Both the position numbers and the translations under genes were made by a program. DNA of 64,000 nucleotides from Clostridiales bacterium (GTDB lineage Bacteria; Bacillota; Clostridia; Lachnospirales; Lachnospiraceae): contig JAJBVD010000016.1 of NCBI GenBank assembly GCA_020859985.1, forward strand, positions 1 through 64,000, written 5' to 3'. Shown here one piece after another: positions 54,687-64,000 of this stretch. How positions within the stretch are numbered: position 1 is the stretch's first letter; every line of letters begins with the position of its first letter. The notes beneath the pieces are model-generated. The model was not told the origin of the DNA. It made no database searches and saw only the letters and a program-made list of their open reading frames with translations.

Positions 54687-56216
<1,530 letters not shown>

Positions 56217-56224
56217 CTACAACA

Positions 56225-56260
56225 AGAGCCGCGTCAAACGCATACCGTCCGGCGCGGCTC
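56225..56260 (-). repeat. Hairpin between permease and abfA genes
   Basis: GAGCCGCG/CGCGGCTC, 8-bp stem, followed on the minus strand by TTGTTG and the abfA ribosome site. Possible partial terminator or processing signal. Confidence 0.5.
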
Positions 56261-56339
56261 CAATTCTGCAAGTCGCAATAATTATGAAACATATTCAGCC
56301 AGCGCATTCACGCACTTGCTGCCACAGTCTGAACTCCCA

Positions 56340-57254
56340 TCAGCCCTTTACAGCACCGGATGTCATACCGTCTACCAGATATCTGTTGAAGATCAGATAG
56401 ATGATCAGGATCGGGATGATACCGAACATGGAGCCTGCGATCAGAAGATCGTAGTTGTTGCCATACGGAGTCAGCAGGGTATTCAAACCAATCTGCAGCG
56501 TGAACTTGCTTGTGTCACGATAAACAAGCATCGGCCACAGCATATTGTTCCAGGAACCCATCGCACAGAGGATCGCCATGGAAGCGAATGCCGGCTTGGT
56601 GATCGGCATCATAATCCTCACGCTGATGCCGTACTCAGTACAGCCATCCACACGCGCCGCATCCAGCAGTTCCTTCGGCAAACTCGTCATGTACTGCCGG
56701 AAGAAGAAGATCGTCGACGCTGCACATAGGCCGGGCAGGATAACACCCGCATTCGTATTGATGATTCCAAGAGTCGTCACTTCCTGATACAGCGGGAGCA
56801 TCAGAATCTCGAACGGAACACTCATCGTACCGATAACCATAAAGAACAGGAAGCCCTGCAGCTTGAACTTATACATCGTAAGTCCATATGCGATAAAATA
56901 ACAGATCAGCAGGGTCAGGATCACAGTCTCACAGGTCAGTACCAGAGAATTCCGATACCACATGAAGTACTTCTGGGAATCCGCAAGTGCTGTCGCATCA
57001 GAAGTATTCGGATGAATAAACATCGTAAACAGATACGAATAGTTATCAAGGCTCCACTCACTGAACTTCAGGTTCAGGGACATGCCGTTCTGGAAGATCT
57101 CACGCGCAGGGCGCAACGATGCGGTCAGGCCTGCAAGCAGAGGGAAAGCAATCAGGGCGCAGATAACTACAAACAATGCCGTTGCAAAAAAAGACGCAAC
57201 CTTATGATTATCTTCCATAGTCCTTTGTTTTGGAACAGAAGTATTCTTTGCCAT
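56340..57254 (-). CDS. CUT1 sugar ABC permease (MalG type)
   Basis: About 304 residues. Six helices, EAA loop LLDAARVDGCTEYGISVRI, C-terminal GAVKG. The ATG at 57254 lies just past the MalF-type stop with GGGGGAGG upstream. Partner of the MalF-type permease for arabino-oligosaccharides. Confidence 0.92.
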   Translation of the reverse strand: MAKNTSVPKQRTMEDNHKVASFFATALFVVICALIAFPLLAGLTASLRPAREIFQNGMSLNLKFSEWSLDNYSYLFTMFIHPNTSDATALADSQKYFMWYRNSLVLTCETVILTLLICYFIAYGLTMYKFKLQGFLFFMVIGTMSVPFEILMLPLYQEVTTLGIINTNAGVILPGLCAASTIFFFRQYMTSLPKELLDAARVDGCTEYGISVRIMMPITKPAFASMAILCAMGSWNNMLWPMLVYRDTSKFTLQIGLNTLLTPYGNNYDLLIAGSMFGIIPILIIYLIFNRYLVDGMTSGAVKG

Positions 57255-57256
57255 CG

Positions 57257-58171
57257 TCAATCATCCTCCCCCCTGTGTTTTCCAACCTTGATCGTACCGG
57301 TCGCAATCAGCTGCGCAACGTTAATCGCCATAGCAATTACCAGGAGTACAACGCCAACCGCGCACGCATAACCCATATCGTTCTTCTCAATACCTCGCTT
57401 GTACAGATATCCGACAATCGTCAGACCGATATTCTTCGGGGACGAGTTGCCGTTCCACAGCATGAAGCTCTCAAGGAACATGGACAGACCTGCGTATACG
57501 GAAATCGTAACTACATACACGATCGTCGGCTTCAGAAGCGGCAGCGTCAGGTACCAGAACTTCTGTCTCGCATTCGCTCCATCGATGTCGCCGGACTCGT
57601 ATATGCTGTTATCAATACTCTTCAGACCGGATACAAAGTACAGCATATTAACACCGGTCCATCTCCACATACACAGAAGGAGCAGCGCAACCCAGCCGGT
57701 TCCCTTTGACTTCAGCCAGGCGATGCTGGACTGCCCAAACAGATGCATCAGCTGGTTCATCTGGGAGCTGTCGCCCTCGGAGAACATCAGACGGAAGAGC
57801 ATACCGGAGATAACTACGGATGTCAGCGCCGGAATGTAAAGGATCACCTTCCAGACGCCCCTCGCTTTGGTCAGACGGCTTTCCATAAGGACCGCCAGCA
57901 GCATCGGGATCGGGATCAGCAGAAGCAGTGTCAGCAGCATATACTCGACACTGTTCAATACCGCTGTTGCAAAGAATTTATCAGACATCAGCTTGACAAA
58001 GTTCTTTGCTCCAATAAAGGTATAACCGCTGAACGTTACTTCCTGAAAGCTCATGATGATACCCGTTACCAGCGGATACGCCCAGAAAATAATCAGACTC
58101 AGCATGAACGGAAGAACAAATACATACGGTGCTACCTTCTGAGAGTAAAGCAGTTTCTTTGCTTTTTTCAC
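57257..58171 (-). CDS. CUT1 sugar ABC permease (MalF type)
   Basis: About 304 residues if it starts at the GTG at 58171 (VKKAKKLLYSQKVAPYVFVL), which has AGAGAGG nine bases upstream; in-frame ATGs at 58192 and 58231 are less well placed. Six helices; EAA loop IYESGDIDGANARQKFWYL. Confidence 0.9.
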   Translation of the reverse strand: MKKAKKLLYSQKVAPYVFVLPFMLSLIIFWAYPLVTGIIMSFQEVTFSGYTFIGAKNFVKLMSDKFFATAVLNSVEYMLLTLLLLIPIPMLLAVLMESRLTKARGVWKVILYIPALTSVVISGMLFRLMFSEGDSSQMNQLMHLFGQSSIAWLKSKGTGWVALLLLCMWRWTGVNMLYFVSGLKSIDNSIYESGDIDGANARQKFWYLTLPLLKPTIVYVVTISVYAGLSMFLESFMLWNGNSSPKNIGLTIVGYLYKRGIEKNDMGYACAVGVVLLVIAMAINVAQLIATGTIKVGKHRGEDD

Positions 58172-58319
58172 TGTAATCAACCTCTCTCTCATTCTGGCAG
58201 AAATTCTCTGCCCTGTAAACATTCCGGACAAGCAGGAACCACACTCTCAGGGTAACAATCCGCCGCCCCGTCCTGTCTGATATCACAGACAGGAATGCAG
58301 CAAATGTTCTATATACAAA

Positions 58320-58348
58320 GAGGCCCGGGAATGCAATTCCCGAGCCTC
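58320..58348 (-). repeat. Intercistronic hairpin after the arabinoside SBP gene
   Basis: GAGGCCCGGGAAT and ATTCCCGAGCCTC with a 3-nt loop (13 pairs, one mismatched or G-U). Same position as the hairpins after the two other CUT1 binding-protein genes. Confidence 0.7.
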
Positions 58349-58428
58349 CCCTGATTATCTGCATAATTGTCCGAAACGGATAACTGTCAACGTCTTATAT
58401 ATTTACAGTTATCAACGTCATCCCTGCA

Positions 58429-59781
58429 TTACTGCTCCAGCTCGAAGTCAAGATAGTCCTGAGCATCCTGCAGTGCGTCTTCTACGCTCCAGCCATCCTC
58501 AAGAACATAGTTCAGAGTCGTGGTGCAGAAGTAATCGTTCAGTGTCGGGGACTTGCTTGTCGTATAGATGGTGCCGATCGCGTCGTTGTCAGCCAGTTCC
58601 TGAAGAACGGAATACGGCTCTACACGGAAGAACGTGTTGTAAACATTGTCAGAATCAAACGCGAAATCTTCATCATACCACAAGTCTGTGTTGCAAACGT
58701 CAAATCCAAGGTCGTTCCAGATATGAGCCTCGCCCTCTGCGGAGCACTTCGCCCATGCAAGCCACTCAGCTGCCAGCTCCGGATCAGAGCTCTGATTTGT
58801 AACAACTGTACCGGTACCGCCGATACCTACGGAATTGATCTGACCCTCTTCGAATACCGGAAGAGTCGTGATGTCATACTTGCCTTCCATCTCCGGCATA
58901 TAGCTCGTGAAACGACTCATGTACCACATTGCCTTCGGGAAAGAAGCAATCTTGCCTTCCATGATGTTCGCGAAACCAGCCTCAAGGTCTACATGACCAT
59001 CAGTGGAGATCATCGCAATGCCTTCTTCCAGCCATCTCTGCTGCATCTCAAGCATATTGGTAACAGACTCAAGCTGTACATTTACATCGCCGCCGATACC
59101 GCCGGTCCAGTCCTCGCCGTACTCAGCCATCGCGATCCACAGCCAGTCAACGCCGCCCGTATCTACGGAGGTCAGATAAACTTCACCGTTGGAAGCATCA
59201 CGAAGCGCGATACCGAGCTCTTCATACTCATCCCATGTGGTGATGTTCGTATAGTCAAGACCATACTGCTCAAAAATCTCTGCGTTCCAATACATTACCG
59301 TAGCGCCTACGTGTGTCGGAACACCAAGACGGTTGCCGTCTGCGTCAGAGTAAACATCCAGACGAGAGGTTACGAGAGAATCCTCATACTCAGCAAGTGC
59401 GTCGTTCAGAACGTACAGAGGGCTATCGGAGCCGCTGTAGTTCGGGAACTGGCCGATCTCGATATCGCAGATATCCGGAGCGCCGCTGCCTGCCTGCAGG
59501 GACATCATCAGCTTGTTGTGCATATCGGAATACGGATATGTACTGAACGTGATCTGGATCTGTCTGTCCGGGTTGAGCTCGTTCCACTCTTCTACCATGT
59601 TTGCATAGAACTCATTGTGAACGTCTACGAAAGACCACAGCTCAAAATGTGTACCATCATCCGGACCAACCGTTGTAACAGCAGTCGCCTCAACTTCGGT
59701 CTCTTCCTCTGCGGATGCAACTACGCCCATGGAAAGTGCAAGAGCGCCACACATCAGCAATGCCAACCATTTTCTTTTCAT
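58429..59781 (-). CDS. Extracellular sugar-binding protein (CUT1), arabinoside locus
   Basis: About 450 residues from MKRKWLALLMCGALALSMGV, with AAGGAGG eight bases before the ATG. The Cys at residue 11 lies inside the hydrophobic core, not at a lipobox; cleavage is likely after VASA. The mature part has HFELWSFVDVHNEFY, QITFSTYPYSD and GSGAPDICDIEIGQF. Captures arabino- or arabinoxylo-oligosaccharides judging by the neighbouring GH51 and GH43. Confidence 0.9.
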   Translation of the reverse strand: MKRKWLALLMCGALALSMGVVASAEEETEVEATAVTTVGPDDGTHFELWSFVDVHNEFYANMVEEWNELNPDRQIQITFSTYPYSDMHNKLMMSLQAGSGAPDICDIEIGQFPNYSGSDSPLYVLNDALAEYEDSLVTSRLDVYSDADGNRLGVPTHVGATVMYWNAEIFEQYGLDYTNITTWDEYEELGIALRDASNGEVYLTSVDTGGVDWLWIAMAEYGEDWTGGIGGDVNVQLESVTNMLEMQQRWLEEGIAMISTDGHVDLEAGFANIMEGKIASFPKAMWYMSRFTSYMPEMEGKYDITTLPVFEEGQINSVGIGGTGTVVTNQSSDPELAAEWLAWAKCSAEGEAHIWNDLGFDVCNTDLWYDEDFAFDSDNVYNTFFRVEPYSVLQELADNDAIGTIYTTSKSPTLNDYFCTTTLNYVLEDGWSVEDALQDAQDYLDFELEQ

Positions 59782-59953
59782 AGATACTACCTCCTTAAAT
59801 TTTGTGCACACTGCAAATTACGGTACAGTGCGATCTCCGAAGCCTTTGAAAAATTATGCATCTTTCCCAAAAAGTCACTTCGCCGGTCGCGTTCATCCCG
59901 CTTTTTGGTAAAATTGCATATTTTTTCTTGTTCAGCTTCCTTTTGATGTGAAC

Positions 59954-59983
59954 ATTTTACTACCGACCATTCCTCCTTGTCAA
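59954..59983 (-). promoter_or_regulatory. Promoter of the arabinoside importer operon
   Basis: Minus strand: TTGACA, 18 bp, TAAAAT. Divergent from the first ArsR-type regulator. Confidence 0.7.
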
Positions 59984-60078
59984 GGTTTATTTTTGGTTTT
60001 TATTTATCATTTTAGTCTTTTCTAAAATAAAATTGAGGTTTTGAAAATGGCAAAATTACGATTTCGCCCCCTGTTCCG

Positions 60079-60106
60079 TTGACTTTTTCGGCATTTTCGC
60101 TATAAT
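60079..60106 (+). promoter_or_regulatory. Promoter of the first ArsR-type regulator
   Basis: TTGACT, 16 bp, TATAAT. Confidence 0.7.
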
Positions 60107-60179
60107 AAAATCGTTTAGTTCGGAAAAAGCAAAATAATTTTTATTTATGAATTAATTGTGAAAAGAAGGTGTCGAATCT

Positions 60180-61091
60180 GTGAATTCCGTGACATTAGAA
60201 GAGCAACTGCCACTTTTTCAGGCGCTGAGTTCTGAACTGCGTGTGCAGATCGTGAAGCTGGTGGCCGCAAACAGCGGGATTTCTCTGAAACAGCTTGCCG
60301 AAAAACTGAATATGCCGCAGAGCACATTGAGCCCTCATATCGGAAAGCTTGCCTCCTGCGGTCTGATCCGCGTCGAGGAAGAGCCGGCCTCGCACGGCCT
60401 GCAGAAATGCTGCTACCCGAATCAGACACAGATTTTGATCAACTTCGGCGATGACTGCAACCGGCTGCCGCTCTATCAGGCGGAGATTCCGATCGGACAG
60501 TATTCCGATTTCGACGTGACGCCGACCTGCGGTCTCGCGACCACCGCCTCTTTCCTGGGAACGCTGGATGAGCCCCGGCTGTTCGCACACCCGGAGAGCG
60601 CCAAAGCCGGCATTCTCTGGTTCACGACCGGCTATGTGGAATACATCCTGCCCAATTCCTCTTACTGGAATACGAAAATTGAAAAGATCACCTTGATCTT
60701 TGAGATTGGATCCGAATCTCCCGGCGCCAATAACGACTGGCCGTCCCGCATTGTATTTTCCCTGAACGGCACCAGGCTGGGGGAATGGATCTCGCCGGGC
60801 GACTTCGGCGACCGCCGCGGGCGGCAGAACCCGTCCTGGTGGTACAGCTTTCTGAATCAGTACGGTCTTTTAAAAACACTGACGATCAATCAGTCCGGAT
60901 GTTATCTGGACGGCATGCCCTTATCTGCAGTGACCGTGGACGATCTGCAGCTTGACAGCCAGTCCGTGATGAAATTCCGCTTCGAAGTACCCGCCGGTAC
61001 GCCTCTCTCCCACGGTCTGACGATCTACGGGCAGGGATTCGGAGACTATAATCAGGATATCCGGATGATGATCCAGTACCGGAAAGTTTAA
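60180..61091 (+). CDS. ArsR-like winged-helix regulator with a beta-rich C-terminal domain (copy 1)
   Basis: 303 residues, GTG start with AAGGTG upstream. Residues about 8-75 are an ArsR-type winged helix (LFQALSSELRVQIVKLVAANS, QLAEKLNMPQSTLSPHIGKL). Residues about 95-303 are beta-rich (IPIGQYSDFDVTPTCGLATT, IFEIGSESPGANNDWPS, GDFGDRRGRQNPSWW, GFGDYNQDIRM), likely a jelly-roll-like ligand sensor. ArsR regulators are usually about 100 residues. It is divergent from the arabinoside importer and 39 bp from the convergent GH43 gene. An arabinose-containing ligand is inferred, not shown. Confidence 0.85.
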   Translation: MNSVTLEEQLPLFQALSSELRVQIVKLVAANSGISLKQLAEKLNMPQSTLSPHIGKLASCGLIRVEEEPASHGLQKCCYPNQTQILINFGDDCNRLPLYQAEIPIGQYSDFDVTPTCGLATTASFLGTLDEPRLFAHPESAKAGILWFTTGYVEYILPNSSYWNTKIEKITLIFEIGSESPGANNDWPSRIVFSLNGTRLGEWISPGDFGDRRGRQNPSWWYSFLNQYGLLKTLTINQSGCYLDGMPLSAVTVDDLQLDSQSVMKFRFEVPAGTPLSHGLTIYGQGFGDYNQDIRMMIQYRKV

Positions 61092-61098
61092 TCAATCA

Positions 61099-61132
61099 GA
61101 GCCTGCACGATCATCCGCGCAGGCTCTTTTTT
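61099..61132 (+). terminator. Terminator after ArsR-type regulator 1
   Basis: GAGCCTGC/GCAGGCTC stem with a T-run, overlapping the GH43 stop on the other strand. Confidence 0.85.
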
Positions 61133-62090
61133 ATTTCTTCATAAAGATCGGCCGTCCGGTCTGCGGATCCCACTCAATCCGCATCAGCATGGCGTGACGG
61201 TTCGGATTGTACAGCGGATTCCCCGTGATCTCTTCTTCCTGTCTCGCATGGTACACCATGATCGTATTGCCCTGCTCATCTGTGGTGAAGCAGTTGTGTC
61301 CCGGTCCGAAGATGCCCTTGCCCGGATCCGTTTTCAGCACCGGCCAGCGCTCTTTTGTCCAGGACTTCGGATCAAGCAGATCTGCGTCCTCATCCACCGT
61401 AAGCATTCCCATGCAGTATTCCGGACCGGTCTCCGACGCGGAATAGGTCATGTAGATCTTTCCGTCGTGGTGGATGACCGCCGGTCCCTCATTTACCCAG
61501 AAGCCTACACGCTCCCAGTCATAATCCGGCGTGGTCAGCAGCACCTGCACGGTCTCCAGCGTGTAAGGGGAGGACATCCTCGCGATATACAGATTCGAGA
61601 TCTGTTTGCCGACGCCGACCTTCTCCGCCCACACATAGTAGCGCTGTCCTTTGTTCTCAAAGATCGTCGCATCAAGAGAAAAAGCCTCAAACGAGAACGG
61701 ATCGTCCGCCGCCCGCTGCATCTTGCCTTTCTCAACCCATGTGCCGGTGATCGGGTCTTCATCCGCGCACTCCAGCACGTAAGGACGGATCTCCCAGATG
61801 TCGTCCTTGTCGCCGCCCGCATAATAAATGTACCATTTCCCATCCAGATAATAAAGCTCCGGCGCCCAGATGTGGATGCTCATGATCCCGCTCTCATGCT
61901 TTTTCCAGATCATGACCTCCTCGGCATCCTTCAGTCCGGCCAGCGTATCGGAATGCCGCAGCACGATCCCATCATAAGCCGGTATCGAAGCAGTAAAATA
62001 ATACGTACCGTCTGTGTGCCGGTATACATACGGATCCGCCCGCTGCAGGATCCACGGTTCATTAAAGATCAGTTCTGTCGATGCGCTCAT
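61131..62090 (-). CDS. GH43-family arabinosidase/xylosidase
   Basis: 319 residues, single five-bladed propeller: base Asp in RADPYVYRHTDGTYYF (D19), pKa-tuning Asp in SLDATIFE (about 139), acid Glu in NEGPAVIHHDG (about 199), plus APELYYLDGKWYIYYA. No signal peptide, so it is intracellular. Acts on arabinofuranosyl or xylosyl oligosaccharides together with GH51. GGGAGG precedes the ATG. Flanked by the two ArsR-type regulators. Confidence 0.92.
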   Translation of the reverse strand: MSASTELIFNEPWILQRADPYVYRHTDGTYYFTASIPAYDGIVLRHSDTLAGLKDAEEVMIWKKHESGIMSIHIWAPELYYLDGKWYIYYAGGDKDDIWEIRPYVLECADEDPITGTWVEKGKMQRAADDPFSFEAFSLDATIFENKGQRYYVWAEKVGVGKQISNLYIARMSSPYTLETVQVLLTTPDYDWERVGFWVNEGPAVIHHDGKIYMTYSASETGPEYCMGMLTVDEDADLLDPKSWTKERWPVLKTDPGKGIFGPGHNCFTTDEQGNTIMVYHARQEEEITGNPLYNPNRHAMLMRIEWDPQTGRPIFMKK

Positions 62091-62229
62091 AATAATGTAC
62101 CTCCCGGATTAGTTTTGCACGGTTCTTTTTTCTATACTATAATAAGGTTTTACTGTCTAAGTACGGCAACGCCGTCAGCCAATTAACCATTATATGTTTT
62201 TTTTGAAGCTTTGCAAGGAAAATTTTTTA

Positions 62230-62258
62230 TTGCCATTTTTTCATTTCTTCGTTATAAT
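62230..62258 (+). promoter_or_regulatory. Promoter of the second ArsR-type regulator
   Basis: TTGCCA, 17 bp, TATAAT. The TTGCCATTTT word also occurs, inverted, upstream of copy 1 (60044-60055), a possible shared binding site. Confidence 0.65.
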
Positions 62259-62332
62259 GGCACAAAGATTTTGGTTTTTTCTAAATTAATTTGTCATTTT
62301 TTACGTGAAGATTGCAGAAAGGACGCATTGCC

Positions 62333-63253
62333 ATGATTCATATCGAAAATCTTGAGGAAGGACTTCCCATCTTCAAAGCGCTCGGATCGGAAGTTCGCAT
62401 ACGGCTCGTACAGCTTCTGCTGGAAAATAAAGAAATGAACATGAACGACCTGGCGTCCCATCTGGGCATTACGAACGGTGCCCTGACGAGTCATGTGAAA
62501 AAGCTGGAAGAGAGCGGGATCGTCACGATCATGAATGAGCACGCCGGACATGGCAATCAAAAGGTCTGCCGTGTCAATGTAGATAAGATTCTGATCGATA
62601 TCATACCGGAAGAAGAGGATTCCGCAGCGAACAGCTATTCCATCAACATTCCGATCGGGCATTATTTCAACTACTCGGTCTACCCGACCTGCGGACTTTC
62701 CACGTCGAAAAAGCTGATCGGCGAGGTGGACGACCCACGCTTCTTCGCTCACCCGGAGCATGTGAATGCACAGATCCTGTGGTTTGGAAAAGGCTACATC
62801 GACTACCGCATTCCCAATATGCTGCCGCCGGGCAACCATCTGGACCAGCTCATCATCTCCTTTGAGATCGGCAGCGAGGCTCCCGGCACGAACAACGACT
62901 GGCCCTCGGACATCACCTTTATGCTGAACCGCACCCGTCTTGGCACCTGGACCAGCCCCGGCGACTTCGGCGATGTGCGCGGTATGTTCACCCCCGGCTG
63001 GTGGTTCCCGAACTGGAACCAGTACGGCACGCTGAAAATGCTGGTGGTCAATAAAAAAGGAACCTTTATCGACGGCATTAAGATCTCAGACATCACGACG
63101 AGCCGGCTTGATATCTCATCCCAGGACGACATCACGTTCCGCTTCCAGACACAGGAGCCGGCCGTGAATGTCGGCGGCATCACGCTGTTTGGGAAAGAAT
63201 TCGGAAATTATAATCAGGATATCCGCGTGCGCGTGAACTACAGTCCGGCGTAA
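62333..63253 (+). CDS. ArsR-like winged-helix regulator with a beta-rich C-terminal domain (copy 2)
   Basis: About 306 residues from MIHIENLEEGLPIFKALGSE; AAAGGA lies upstream. N-terminal ArsR-type winged helix (EVRIRLVQLLLENKEMNMND, HLGITNGALTSHVKKLEESG) and the same C-terminal domain as copy 1. Shared blocks include IPIGHYFNYSVYPTCGLSTS, FEIGSEAPGTNNDWPSDITF, SPGDFGDVRG and FGNYNQDIRVRVNY. Divergent from GH43 and close to the second GH51 gene, so it probably controls one or both. Confidence 0.86.
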   Translation: MIHIENLEEGLPIFKALGSEVRIRLVQLLLENKEMNMNDLASHLGITNGALTSHVKKLEESGIVTIMNEHAGHGNQKVCRVNVDKILIDIIPEEEDSAANSYSINIPIGHYFNYSVYPTCGLSTSKKLIGEVDDPRFFAHPEHVNAQILWFGKGYIDYRIPNMLPPGNHLDQLIISFEIGSEAPGTNNDWPSDITFMLNRTRLGTWTSPGDFGDVRGMFTPGWWFPNWNQYGTLKMLVVNKKGTFIDGIKISDITTSRLDISSQDDITFRFQTQEPAVNVGGITLFGKEFGNYNQDIRVRVNYSPA

Positions 63254-63276
63254 AAGATAGGGGCATGAATATCCTG

Positions 63277-63537
63277 TCACCACCTGCGTTCTACATCCGG
63301 GCATTTCCGGACTTTGATAGCTGCCCGCAGTTCCACAAAGCAGCCGCAGAGTCTGCACATCCCGTTGAGGATGTGTTCGCATTCGCTGCACTTCGTAAGA
63401 CGCGCTTCATAGGTTGCCTGGTCGACGCGGTCGTCATCATCAAGATTCGCCAGGTATCCGGCCAGTTTTTCCCGGAATGCCTCTTCTGTCTCTTCATACA
63501 ACAGGCATTTCCGGCAGATTCTCAGATACTCACTCAT
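63277..63537 (-). CDS. Small Cys-rich protein, DUF6171-like
   Basis: 86 residues. Eight Cys, in pairs: RICRKC at the N-terminus, then TKCSEC, GMCRLCGC and a last KCPD. This spacing suggests two zinc sites. The CGCFVELRAA block is typical of the small protein family I know as DUF6171. AGGAG precedes the ATG. It lies downstream of the second GH51 gene, past a terminator. Function unknown. Confidence 0.82.
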   Translation of the reverse strand: MSEYLRICRKCLLYEETEEAFREKLAGYLANLDDDDRVDQATYEARLTKCSECEHILNGMCRLCGCFVELRAAIKVRKCPDVERRW

Positions 63538-63548
63538 AGGTACTCCTG

Positions 63549-63585
63549 AAAAACCCGCCGTGGAAGTCCATGACGGGTTTTCGTA
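63549..63585 (-). terminator. Terminator after the second GH51 gene
   Basis: Minus strand AAAACCCG/CGGGTTTT with an inner TGGA/TCCA pairing and a T-run. Confidence 0.8.
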
Positions 63586-63601
63586 TCTTTTCTGATTTTA
63601 C

Positions 63602-64000
63602 TTATTGCAGCTCCACATCCAGGCGAACGACCGCGCACGGCGGGATGGTAAAGGAAAGTCCCTGCTCCGTAACAGTTACGCCGTCGAATGGCTTCACAGT
63701 TACAACTTCCGGCTCTTCGAACGTGTTCTTCTCATGCATTTCACCGGACACGGTTTCCGCGGTTACGGATTTTACCGCATGCCCGACGATGCTCGTCTCC
63801 ACCGGATACGCGGCGTCCGCGGAAGCGTTCGTTACCGTGATGTGCAGGACGCCGTCCGCATCTACGGAAGCGGACTCGGTCAGGTTCGGCAGATGGTATG
63901 TAATCTTGCGTCCTCCCTCACCGGTTCCAAACCGGTCGTCGCCAAGGTCGATCTCCTCTGTCTCGATGGAGCTGTCCACCAAATCAGCGTCCTGATGTAC
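63602..64000 (-). CDS. Second GH51 alpha-L-arabinofuranosidase, C-terminal part
   Basis: The open frame runs past the window edge; only the last 132 codons are seen, with no start. The beta-sandwich C-terminal domain reads YHLPNLTESASVDADGVLHI, VTNASADAAYPVETSIVG and IPPCAVVRLDVELQ, as in GH51 enzymes. The catalytic barrel lies outside. This would be the second GH51 of the locus; a GH43-associated or other family is unlikely but not excluded. Confidence 0.75.
   Translation of the reverse strand, partial: VHQDADLVDSSIETEEIDLGDDRFGTGEGGRKITYHLPNLTESASVDADGVLHITVTNASADAAYPVETSIVGHAVKSVTAETVSGEMHEKNTFEEPEVVTVKPFDGVTVTEQGLSFTIPPCAVVRLDVELQ

Noticed and set aside
58723-59946. 407-codon open frame opposite the arabinoside SBP gene
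   Set aside because: Antisense shadow crossing the SBP start and leader.

Overview
The window reads as chromosome of an anaerobic Firmicute, most likely a gut Lachnospiraceae-type Clostridium. Supporting signs are the Clostridia-style gene set (GuaA, short SpeA, LarC, a DUF6171-like Cys protein), three CUT1 sugar ABC systems without their own ATPase, many intracellular glycosidases, LacI-type regulation, AAGGAGG ribosome sites and sigma-A promoters. No rRNA, tRNA, CRISPR array, insertion sequence or phage gene was recognised.

Region 1 (1-7.0 kb, visibly AT-richer, all leftward) is a defence island. A small XRE controller, a fused double adenine methyltransferase, an AlwI-type restriction endonuclease and an OLD-family ATPase/TOPRIM nuclease form one leftward unit. 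A second DNA methyltransferase lies upstream with its own promoter, and a possible gene remnant lies downstream.

Region 2 (7.1-14.4 kb) is housekeeping: guaA, thioredoxin, larC (nickel-pincer cofactor, His-rich), a hypoxanthine-DNA-glycosylase-like enzyme, a PfkB kinase and a polytopic membrane protein.

Region 3 (14.7-27.1 kb) has a transition-metal theme. A cobalamin riboswitch with a downstream terminator controls a leftward Dpp/Nik-type ABC importer operon that ends in an extra type-1 periplasmic-binding protein. Divergent from it is a P1B ATPase with six His/Cys repeats and two HMA domains, followed by an aspartoacylase-family hydrolase and a convergent LysR gene.

Region 4 (27.2-40.6 kb) serves galactan and alpha-glucan use. 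It holds a 25-codon mini-gene with its own promoter and terminator, a 76-bp tandem duplication, a LacI regulator, a cytoplasmic GH53 galactanase, a zinc-ribbon protein overlapping an unrecognised 652-residue protein, a secreted GH13 amylase, MalEFG-type genes with a multi-operator promoter, a HAD phosphatase and a second LacI regulator.

Region 5 (40.6-44.0 kb) carries polyamine genes speA-speE and a Uma2-type protein. Region 6 (44.2-50.4 kb) is an SBP-permease-permease-GH31 alpha-xylosidase operon. Region 7 (50.5-54.6 kb) encodes a heterodimeric ABC exporter followed by a large nested palindrome. Region 8 (54.7-64.0 kb) is an arabinoside locus: SBP-permease-permease-GH51, GH43 and a second GH51 cut by the window edge. 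Two paralogous regulators, each an ArsR-like winged helix fused to a long beta-rich C-terminal domain, lie among these genes and are the strongest candidates for something little described.
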